This document shows, piece by piece, positions 41,318 through 47,822 of a DNA stretch of 47,822 nucleotides. A program made the translations under genes and the position numbers. Every line of letters starts with the position of its first letter. The stretch's first letter is position 1. The notes under the pieces were generated by a model that was not told the origin of the DNA, did not search any database, and saw nothing but the letters and a program-made list of their open reading frames with translations. Source of the stretch: Anaerolineales bacterium UBA7227 (lineage in GTDB: Bacteria > Chloroflexota > Anaerolineae > Anaerolineales > Villigracilaceae); contig DKTP01000072.1 of NCBI GenBank assembly GCA_002473085.1, positions 1 to 47,822 on the forward strand, in the 5' to 3' direction.

Positions 41318-42637
41318 ATGGAAAACAAGAAACTTTCCTTCGGCCGCATCGCCCTCTACTCCAGCGCCTCAGCGGGGCTGAACATCCTTGCCATCACGCT
41401 CGACACGTGGATTCTCTATTTCTACGCGCCGCCGCCCGACTCAGGACGAACCGCCTACCTCCCCATCGGGCTGATTGGCGCTCTGATGATCGCCGCCTCC
41501 ATCTGGGACGCGGCCATTGACCCGTTCATCGGTCAGTGGAGCGACACGCTTCGTTCGCGCTGGGGACGCCGCAAACCGTTCCTTGTCCTGGCTTCGCCCT
41601 TCGTACTGCTCGGCGCCATCCTGATTTGGACTCCGCCGGGGACGAACTTCACGGTCAACGCGATCTATTTCATGGTCATCACCCTGATGTACCGCACCGC
41701 CTACAGTCTGGTCGGCATCCCGTACGATGGCACGCTGCCCGAAATGGCGCCCGACGCCAAAGCCCGCGTGGGATTGAGTTACTGGAAGAACGTCTTCGGC
41801 ATCGCGGGCGTGTTGATCGGCTCGCTCGTCGCCGCGCCGCTGTTCGCGTCCATCGGCGCGGTGTACATGGGCATCGTCGTCGGCGCGGTCGGCGTGGCGA
41901 CCATTTTCATCACCCTGCTCGGCCTGCGCGAGACGGACCGTCCGCTCGGCGAACCGATGTCCGCCGTGGACGGGTTGAAAGCCACGTTCCAGAACAAGCA
42001 ATTCCTGATCGTGTTCGCGTCCACGCTGTTCGTGCATGTGGCCTATCAGATGATCCTGCTTAACTTCCCGTACTTCGTCACGCTCGTGCTGGGCGAGACC
42101 GAAGGCGACGTGGGCATCTATCAAGGCGTGTTGATCATCCTGATGGCGCTCACGGGGCCGCTGTGGATGTGGTGGAACAAGAAACGTCCGCAGCGCTGGC
42201 TGCTGAACTTCACGATGATCGGACTGGTCCTCGCCATCGGCGCGGGATTCCTGGTCGGCGGGACGAACCTCCTGCCGCTCGGCCTCCAGGCCTTCATCGT
42301 CATCGCGCTCATCGGCGTCGCGCTCGGCGGCTATCTCATCGTCATCTACGCCATGATGGGCAACGTTGTGGACTACGACGAAATGCTGACCGGCCGCCGC
42401 CGCGAGGCCATCTACTACGGCACGTTCTCGTTCGCCATCGGGCTGGGAAGCTCGGTCGGCGCGTTCATCCTGCCGCAGCTGCTCAGCCTCTTCGGGTACA
42501 CGCGCGAGAATCCCCTCGGCGTGCGCGTCGCCTTCCTCGTCATGGCCGCGTTCGTGCTGGTCGGATATTTCATCTTCCAATTCTACAAACTCGGCGACAC
42601 GCCCGAAGAGACGCGCAAGAATCTTGGTTTGGAGTGA
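41318..42637 (+). CDS. GPH-family sugar:cation symporter (first copy)
   Basis: The 439-residue protein has 12 membrane helices and the GPH/MelB traits DAAIDPFIGQWSDTLRSRWG and RRKPFLVLASPF after helix 2. A second GPH-type gene lies 1.4 kb downstream. Substrates in this family are sugars or glycosides taken up with sodium or protons. It begins one base after the ChbG/YdjC stop and is tightly packed in the operon. The two copies share only moderate similarity, so they are old paralogs that may move different sugars. Confidence 0.92.
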   Translation: MENKKLSFGRIALYSSASAGLNILAITLDTWILYFYAPPPDSGRTAYLPIGLIGALMIAASIWDAAIDPFIGQWSDTLRSRWGRRKPFLVLASPFVLLGAILIWTPPGTNFTVNAIYFMVITLMYRTAYSLVGIPYDGTLPEMAPDAKARVGLSYWKNVFGIAGVLIGSLVAAPLFASIGAVYMGIVVGAVGVATIFITLLGLRETDRPLGEPMSAVDGLKATFQNKQFLIVFASTLFVHVAYQMILLNFPYFVTLVLGETEGDVGIYQGVLIILMALTGPLWMWWNKKRPQRWLLNFTMIGLVLAIGAGFLVGGTNLLPLGLQAFIVIALIGVALGGYLIVIYAMMGNVVDYDEMLTGRRREAIYYGTFSFAIGLGSSVGAFILPQLLSLFGYTRENPLGVRVAFLVMAAFVLVGYFIFQFYKLGDTPEETRKNLGLE

Positions 42638-42653
42638 TTGACAAGGAACTGAC

Positions 42654-44006
42654 ATGACCACCTCCCCCTCCCTCTCCGCCAGCGTCGCCCGACGCGTCAT
42701 CACCCCGCCGAAGGGAATTTATCAGATCGGCTACGGTGACCGCGTCAAAGGCAACGTCGGCGTGCACGACGACCTGACCGCCACCGCCCTCGTCCTCGAC
42801 GACGGGACGACGCGTCTCGCCATCGTCGCGCTGGACATGCTGACCATCAACGAGTTCATCGTGGACAGGGTCCGCGCCCGCCTCTTCCCAACCGAGGCGC
42901 TGTTGTGCTGTTCCCACACCCACTCTGGCCCCATCGCCTACGCGGACGAGAAGTCGCCGCGCAAGAATCGCGAGTACATTGACCTGTTGGTGGAGCGGAT
43001 CGTCGAGGCGGTACAGGAGGCGCAGGCCAATCTCCTCCCCGCGCGGCTGGAATACTCCAGCGGCGAAGGGAATGTCGGCATCAACCGACGCGAGAAAATG
43101 CCCGACGGTCACATGGAGATCGGGAGAAATCCTGAGGGGGCAAGGGATAAGTCCGTGCAGGTGGTGAGCGTGTTTACCCCCCTCGACGCTTCGCGTCACT
43201 CCCCCCATTTTCAGAGGGAGACGGAGGCGGGCGTGAGGATCGCCACCCTCGTCAACTACGCCTGTCACGGCACGGTGTTGGGACCCGACAACCTGCTCGT
43301 CTCTGCGGATTGGATCGGCGTCATGCGCGAAAAGGTGGAAGGGGAACTCGGCGGCCTGACTCTCTTCCTGCAAGGCGCGGCGGCCGATATCAACCCCGAC
43401 ATGTTTTGGGAAGACGCGCGCGCCTTCGAGAAGGTGACAGAACAAGGCCTGGGCGTGGCGGAGGCCGTTTTGGCCGCGGCCCGCGCGGGGTCGAGAGAGA
43501 CGCGGGCGACTCCGCTGGGAATCCAACGCGCGGAGATCTGGCTTCCGACGGAGACGCGCGTCGAGTCGACGCGTCCTCCGAAAAAATATACCAAGCCGCT
43601 GCTCGCCATGGCGCGCATGCCCGGCTTCATGGCTATCTTCGCGGACATCCTGCTCGACCAGCGCTATCCGTGGAAACCCGTGATCGAAGCGCGGGACGGA
43701 TTCTGGTCGGTCCCGATGAGAGTCAACGCGGCGAGGATCGGCGACTTGGCGGTAGTCACGTTCGGCGCGGAGACGTTCACCGAGATCGGCATGAAGGTGA
43801 AGTCTGCCTCGCCCGCCGCGCAGACGTTGTTCGCCAGCGTGAGCGACGGCTGCGTCAGTTACCTGCACACGGAAGAGTCGCACGCGGAGGGCGGCTACGA
43901 GGTGGACGTCGCGCCGCTGGCCTATCGTTACCCCGGGCGGCTGCAGGCGAAGTGCGAAAGTCTCGCGCTCGACGCGGCGAAAAATTTGCTGGAAAAACTT
44001 TGGTAG
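42654..44006 (+). CDS. Neutral/alkaline ceramidase-like hydrolase
   Basis: The 450-residue protein resembles the N-terminal catalytic domain of neutral ceramidases. It starts RRVITPPKGIYQIGYGDR, and the zinc-site motif is CSHTHSGP (H88, H90) with a further His in NYACHGTVLG. There is no signal peptide, unlike secreted ceramidases. Bacterial proteins of this type often lie in carbohydrate operons, where they may cut an amide such as an N-acyl sugar rather than ceramide; that is inference. About residues 173-187 (TPLDASRHSPHF) look like a repeat insert. Confidence 0.85.
   Translation: MTTSPSLSASVARRVITPPKGIYQIGYGDRVKGNVGVHDDLTATALVLDDGTTRLAIVALDMLTINEFIVDRVRARLFPTEALLCCSHTHSGPIAYADEKSPRKNREYIDLLVERIVEAVQEAQANLLPARLEYSSGEGNVGINRREKMPDGHMEIGRNPEGARDKSVQVVSVFTPLDASRHSPHFQRETEAGVRIATLVNYACHGTVLGPDNLLVSADWIGVMREKVEGELGGLTLFLQGAAADINPDMFWEDARAFEKVTEQGLGVAEAVLAAARAGSRETRATPLGIQRAEIWLPTETRVESTRPPKKYTKPLLAMARMPGFMAIFADILLDQRYPWKPVIEARDGFWSVPMRVNAARIGDLAVVTFGAETFTEIGMKVKSASPAAQTLFASVSDGCVSYLHTEESHAEGGYEVDVAPLAYRYPGRLQAKCESLALDAAKNLLEKLW
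43174..43220. repeat. Hairpin repeat insert in the ceramidase-like gene
   Basis: CCCCCCTCGACGCTTCGCGT followed by CACTCCCCCCATTTTCAGAG stands out from the neighbouring codon pattern. It contains a GACGC-TTC-GCGTC hairpin and is in frame. Confidence 0.55.
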
Positions 44007-44033
44007 GACGAAGAAATTTTCAAAGGAGACTCA

Positions 44034-45389
44034 ATGACGACAGTTTCCGAATTCCAGACCAGCGCCAAGACGCGGCTCATGTACGCGCTCATCAGCCTGG
44101 GCGTGGCTACTCCCGTGGAGGCCGTGTCGGGCATCGTCGCCTTCTACATCGTGGACGTGAAGAACCTGCCTGCCGCGTGGTTTGCCGCCTTCTGGTTTTT
44201 CTACACCATTTACAACGCGGTCAACAACCCCGTGCTGGGATTCATGTCGGACCGCACGCGTTCGCGCTGGGGACGCCGCCTGCCCTACATCCTGTTCACG
44301 GGCCTGCCCTACGCCGCGACGTTCGCGCTGCTCTTCACCGCGCCCTTCGACGGACGCGAGAATCCCGTGGCGCTGCTCGTCTATTTCGGCGCGTGCCTCG
44401 TCGTCTGGGAGGGACTCTACACCGCCATCGCCACCGGCTACTATGGCTTGCTGCCTGAGATGTTCGGCGACTATCGGGAGCGGACGGACGCGGCCGCCAA
44501 GATGAACATCTTCCAGACCGTGGCGCTGGTGATCGGCGCGGCGCTCCCGCCCCTGCTGGCGAACCTGCTCGGCTGGACGGGGATGGCGGTCCTGCTGGCG
44601 GTCATTTCGGTGATCGCCATCTACGTCGGCTATCCGTTCCTGTTCGAGCGCCCGGAGCTCAAGACGGATACCGGCTTCCCGTTGGGCGAGGCCGTCAAAG
44701 CGACGTTCTACAATCGCAGTTATCTCACCGCCGCGGGCGCGCAGATGATGCGGTTCATCGCCACCGGCACGCTTCAAACGGGCATCCTGTTCTATCTCAA
44801 ATACAGCCTGCGCGTGGACGAGAGCAACGCCACCGTCATCCTCGGCATCGCCTTTTTGGTCGCCATGCTCTCGCTCTATCCCTGGCGCAATTGGGTTGCC
44901 AACAAACTCGACTCGCGCCGCACGCTGATGATCGCCAACGCCGTGATGATCCTCGGCATCGTCCCGATGGGATTCTCGCCCGGCATCGCCTTCACCTACG
45001 CCGCGGCCGTGGTTCTCGGAATCGGCCTGGGCGGACTCATCCTGATCGGCGACGTGATCATGGCCGAAGTGGTGGACGAGGACGAAGTGAAGACGGGCCA
45101 CCAGCGCGCCGGCATGTACTTCGGCATGAGCGGCTTCATCATCACCCTGAGCGGACTGGTCGTCTCGTCCGTGTTCGGCCTGCTCCTGCCCGCCTTCGGC
45201 TACGACACCCTGCTCGAAGTCCAGCCGCCCTCGGTGGACCTCGGTTTCCGCATCTTCCTCACGGTTCCCACCTCCATCGGATTCCTGCTCGCCATCCTTT
45301 TGCTGTGGCTGTATCCCCTGCACGGCGATTACCTGAAGAAAATCAAAGAGACCCTCGAAAAGAAAAAAGCGGCGACGAGCAGCGCGTGA
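44034..45389 (+). CDS. GPH-family sugar:cation symporter (second copy)
   Basis: This 451-residue protein has 12 helices with the family motif NNPVLGFMSDRTRSRWG and RRLPYILFTGLP. It ends with a Lys-rich tail (KKIKETLEKKKAA). It is a distant paralog of the first copy and lies between the ceramidase-like gene and the GH4 gene. AAAGGAG precedes the ATG. It may import the glycoside that the GH4 enzyme hydrolyses. Confidence 0.92.
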   Translation: MTTVSEFQTSAKTRLMYALISLGVATPVEAVSGIVAFYIVDVKNLPAAWFAAFWFFYTIYNAVNNPVLGFMSDRTRSRWGRRLPYILFTGLPYAATFALLFTAPFDGRENPVALLVYFGACLVVWEGLYTAIATGYYGLLPEMFGDYRERTDAAAKMNIFQTVALVIGAALPPLLANLLGWTGMAVLLAVISVIAIYVGYPFLFERPELKTDTGFPLGEAVKATFYNRSYLTAAGAQMMRFIATGTLQTGILFYLKYSLRVDESNATVILGIAFLVAMLSLYPWRNWVANKLDSRRTLMIANAVMILGIVPMGFSPGIAFTYAAAVVLGIGLGGLILIGDVIMAEVVDEDEVKTGHQRAGMYFGMSGFIITLSGLVVSSVFGLLLPAFGYDTLLEVQPPSVDLGFRIFLTVPTSIGFLLAILLLWLYPLHGDYLKKIKETLEKKKAATSSA

Positions 45390-45423
45390 CGGCGCTCGTC
45401 CGATCTCACTCAAGGAGTATTCC

Positions 45424-46713
45424 ATGAAAATTACCGTCATCGGCGGTGGCTCGACGTACACGCCCGAACTCGTCAACGGGTTTCTCGCGGCGTCCGCATC
45501 GCTTCCGCTCAAAGAACTGTGCCTGATGGACATCGACAAAGAACGGCTGGACGTTGTGGGCGGGTTCGCGCAACGCATGACGAAGGCAAAGGGCGAGCCG
45601 TTCAAAGTGACTCTGTCGCTCGACCAGCGCGCGGCCATCGCGGGCGCATCGTACGTGGTGACGCAGCTGCGCGTGGGACAGATGTCCGCCCGACGCGGCG
45701 ACGAATACCTCGGCCGGCGTCACGGCTTGATCGGTCAGGAGACGACCGGCGTAGGCGGGATGGCGAAGGCGCTACGGACGATCCCCGTCATCCTCGACAT
45801 CGCCAAAGACATCCGCGAGACCGCGCCGGGCGCATTGCTGGCGAACTTCACCAACCCCGCGGGGCTGGTGACCGAGGCCCTGACGCGCTACGCGTCCGAC
45901 GTCCCCGCGGTGGGCGTCTGCAACGTGGGCATTACCACCAAAATGGGAATCCTCGACGAGCTCGAAAAAGCGACGGGCTCGCGCGTGGACTCGGAGCGCG
46001 CCGTCCTCAACACGCTGGGACTCAACCACCTCACCTGGCACCGCGGCTTCACCATTGACGGCGAGGAGATGTGGCCGATGATCTTCCCCGCGTACGTCGA
46101 GTCGCTCAAGGAGGAGTCCGAACCCGAATGGGACGCGCGCACCGTCGAGTCGCTCGGGATGATCCCCAACTACTACCTGCAATATTTCTACTACACCGAA
46201 AAGAAATTCGAAGCGCAGAAGAAATGGCCGCCCTCGCGCGCCGAGGAAGTGATGGAGATCGAAAAAGACCTGCTGCGCGAATACGCCGACCCCAACCTGA
46301 CCGAGCCTCCCGCCGACCTGATGAAACGCGGCGGCGCGTACTACTCCACGCTGGCGACGCAACTGATCAACTCGCATCACAACGACCTCGGACAAATCCA
46401 CGTGGTCAACGTCCGCAACAACGACGCGGTGAAAGAGTGGCCCGCGGACTGGGTGTTGGAACTGCCCGCCAAAGTGGACAAGCGCGGCGTCCACCCGCTG
46501 CCTGCCGCGCCGCTTCCGCCCGCCTGCTTCGGGCTGATCGCCCAGGTCAAGATGTACGAACTGCTGACCGTCGAAGCCGCGGTCCGCGGAGACAGGAACG
46601 CGCTCTACCAGGCGCTGCTCGCCCATCCGCTCGGCCCCAGCGCGGACAAAGTCCAGGAAGTGATGGACGACGTGCTGGAGACGAACAAACAGTGGCTGCC
46701 GCAGTTCGAATGA
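45424..46713 (+). CDS. GH4-family glycosidase, 6-phospho-beta-glucosidase-like
   Basis: The 429-residue enzyme has the NAD-binding start of GH4 ([20 protein letters not shown]), the FTNPAGL motif, and metal ligands C166 (CNVGI) and H202 (GLNHLTW). GH4 enzymes cleave glycosides by NAD-assisted oxidation at C3 with a metal ion. The pattern is nearest to 6-phospho-beta-glucosidases, including those acting on deacetylated chitobiose-phosphate. AAGGAG stands before the ATG. No PTS is present in the window, so the phosphate, if needed, would come from a kinase. Confidence 0.92.
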   Translation: MKITVIGGGSTYTPELVNGFLAASASLPLKELCLMDIDKERLDVVGGFAQRMTKAKGEPFKVTLSLDQRAAIAGASYVVTQLRVGQMSARRGDEYLGRRHGLIGQETTGVGGMAKALRTIPVILDIAKDIRETAPGALLANFTNPAGLVTEALTRYASDVPAVGVCNVGITTKMGILDELEKATGSRVDSERAVLNTLGLNHLTWHRGFTIDGEEMWPMIFPAYVESLKEESEPEWDARTVESLGMIPNYYLQYFYYTEKKFEAQKKWPPSRAEEVMEIEKDLLREYADPNLTEPPADLMKRGGAYYSTLATQLINSHHNDLGQIHVVNVRNNDAVKEWPADWVLELPAKVDKRGVHPLPAAPLPPACFGLIAQVKMYELLTVEAAVRGDRNALYQALLAHPLGPSADKVQEVMDDVLETNKQWLPQFE

Positions 46714-46723
46714 CGAGCGCAAG

Positions 46724-46757
46724 AGTGACGGGTGACGAATGTGACGGGTGACGCGAC
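46724..46757. repeat. Repeat family I, left of the four-helix-bundle gene
   Basis: AGAGTGACGGGTGACGAATG and TGACGGGTGACGCG lie in the gap after the GH4 gene. An inverted copy stands at 47208-47239 on the other side of the next gene. Confidence 0.8.
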
Positions 46758-46790
46758 AGCCTTGTTGGCTTCGATTCATAAGGAGGAGCG

Positions 46791-47159
46791 ATGACACAGG
46801 ATCGGTTGGAAGAGTTTGGAATTTACAAAATTGCCAGTCAACTGTTCGATGATTTCTGGGCCGATTCCGAGATTGTCGGAAAAGATTATCGCGGACAGGA
46901 GCTGGCAAAACAGCAAACGCGCAGTTTGGATTCTGTCTGCGCCAATATTGAGGAAGGCTTCGGTCGTGGATTTAACAAAGAAAACCCGCAACATTTGAAG
47001 ATTGCCCGCGGTGAAGCGCGCGAGAGCAAAGGCCGCTATTGGCGCATGCGTTTTCTCCTTCCAATTGAAACCGTTCAAAAACGCCGTGCTGTTCTTGACC
47101 AAATCATCGGCGGTCTTACCGCCACGATTAACACCATCGAAAAGAAGAATGCCAAATGA
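46791..47159 (+). CDS. Four-helix-bundle protein (23S rRNA intervening-sequence type)
   Basis: This 122-residue protein carries the four-helix-bundle signature of the S23/IVP family (IYKIASQLFDDFW, RSLDSVCANIEEGFGRGF, ARGEARESKGRYWRM). Homologs occur inside 23S rRNA intervening sequences or alone; their function is not established. Here it interrupts a sugar operon and is flanked by inverted copies of repeat family I, which suggests it arrived as a unit. AGGAGGAG precedes the ATG. Its stop overlaps the kinase start as ATGA. Confidence 0.88.
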   Translation: MTQDRLEEFGIYKIASQLFDDFWADSEIVGKDYRGQELAKQQTRSLDSVCANIEEGFGRGFNKENPQHLKIARGEARESKGRYWRMRFLLPIETVQKRRAVLDQIIGGLTATINTIEKKNAK

Positions 47160-47822
47160 GCGACACTCCTCATTCATCACGCGTTGTTCGTCCCCCATCC
47201 CCCATCTCCCGTCACGCGTCACCCGCCACGCGTCACCCGAAATATTTCCTCGGCATAGACGTCGGCTCATCCAAAACGCACGCCCTCGTTGTGGATGAAA
47301 CGGGCAAGTGCATCGGATTCGGCAAAGCGTGGGGCGGGAACCATCAAGGCGTGGGCTACGATGGACTCGAAAACGTGTTGAAAGAATCCTTCGGGCAGGC
47401 GCGCGGGATGGCCGGCGTGGACGCGTCGCAGATCGCGGGCGCGGGATTCGGCGTGGCGGGATACGACTTCCTCTCCGACCGCGAACCGCACCTGCAAGCC
47501 GTCGCCGCGCTGGGGTTGGGCTGTCCCGTGGAAGTGGTCAACGACGGCGTGAACGGATTGCTGGCCGGCGCGACGCGCGGCATCGGCGTCAACGTCACGG
47601 CGGGGTCGTCCAACAACTGCCGCGGGCGCAACGCGGCCGGCAAGGAAGGCCGCATCGTCGGCAACGGCGCGCTGTTCGGCGAATATGGCGGCGCGGCCGA
47701 GATCATCCAGCGCGGCCTGCAAATGGTGAACTACGCCTGGATCAAACGCATCCCGCCGACCGCGCTCACCCAAATCTACCTCGACGCGACCGGCGCCAAA
47801 GACGAACTGGCGCTGATGGAGG
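47156..47822 (+). CDS. BadF/GlcNAc-kinase-like ATPase, cut by window end
   Basis: At least 222 residues are visible. From about residue 29 the protein shows the ASKHA phosphate-1 motif FLGIDVGSSKTHALVVDE, then AGFGVAGYDF and TAGSSNNCRG, matching BadF/BadG-type ATPases and N-acetylglucosamine kinases. In this operon an amino-sugar kinase is the likeliest role. The only in-frame start is the ATG at 47156, which overlaps the stop of the four-helix-bundle gene. The first 28 or so residues (PPSPISRHASPATRHP) are therefore read from repeat families H and I. The frame is open to the window edge. Confidence 0.85.
   Translation, partial: MSDTPHSSRVVRPPSPISRHASPATRHPKYFLGIDVGSSKTHALVVDETGKCIGFGKAWGGNHQGVGYDGLENVLKESFGQARGMAGVDASQIAGAGFGVAGYDFLSDREPHLQAVAALGLGCPVEVVNDGVNGLLAGATRGIGVNVTAGSSNNCRGRNAAGKEGRIVGNGALFGEYGGAAEIIQRGLQMVNYAWIKRIPPTALTQIYLDATGAKDELALME
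47208..47239. repeat. Repeat family I, inverted copy in the kinase N-terminus
   Basis: CCCGTCACGCGTCACCCGCC and ACGCGTCACCCG are the reverse-complement form of the repeat at 46724-46757. They are in frame and encode residues about 18-28 of the kinase-like protein. Confidence 0.8.

Noticed and set aside
40237..45638. Several long minus-strand frames (370-535 residues) across the glycan operon
   Set aside because: All are antisense to genes with clear family motifs and show no motif of their own.

Overview
The window looks like a chromosomal segment of a Chloroflexota bacterium, most likely of the Anaerolineae. This is inferred from the high GC content, the style of the sugar ABC operons without their own ATPase, the Rho sequence and the hairpin repeats between genes; no marker gene fixes the taxon. 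Nearly all the DNA is coding. I found no rRNA, tRNA, CRISPR array or insertion sequence.

Left part (1-11,111). A minus-strand block carries a damaged RelE-type toxin gene with its antitoxin-like partner, a UvrD-type helicase, three small toxin/antitoxin-like genes, a degenerate AddB/UvrD-like ATPase and a dienelactone hydrolase. Plus-strand housekeeping genes follow: a helical hypothetical protein, transcription terminator Rho, a LysM/M23 cell-wall peptidase, a biotin-protein ligase and a tiny membrane protein.

Middle (11,196-32,669). A two-component system (histidine kinase and LuxR-type regulator, minus strand) faces a 19-kb plus-strand cluster that starts with tusA. The order is tusA, two dsrE-like genes, lbpA, a thioredoxin-like gene, hdrC1, hdrB1, hdrA, a conserved hypothetical, an hdrC-hdrB fusion (B3), etfB, etfA, a membrane Fe-S oxidoreductase, a zinc-ribbon-like protein, two more lbpA genes, a lipoate ligase with fused accessory domain, and a molybdoenzyme with a fused Fe-S/NrfD subunit. 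I read this as a type II sulfur-oxidising heterodisulfide-reductase-like (sHdr) system. Sulfane sulfur would be passed by TusA/DsrE to lipoate-binding proteins and oxidised to sulfite by sHdr. Electrons would leave through EtfAB and the membrane oxidoreductase to quinone, and sulfite would be oxidised by a SoeABC-like enzyme. The shared 115-bp gap between the kinase gene and tusA holds a perfect 16-bp palindrome and a second, imperfect copy 23 bp further on, a candidate operator.

Right part (32,844-47,822). After a DUF2270-like membrane protein comes a glycan-use operon: a LacI repressor with a near-consensus promoter and overlapping operator, an ABC binding protein and two permeases, a Gfo/Idh/MocA dehydrogenase, PIG-L and ChbG/YdjC deacetylases, two GPH sugar symporters, a neutral-ceramidase-like hydrolase, a GH4 glycosidase, a four-helix-bundle protein and a BadF/GlcNAc-kinase-like protein cut by the window end. 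Together these suggest uptake, deacetylation, redox hydrolysis and phosphorylation of an acetylated amino-sugar glycan.

The most unusual signal is a set of at least eight families of short, low-complexity, often inverted repeats. They fill most gaps in the sHdr cluster, have entered three reading frames in frame, and supply the ends of several proteins.
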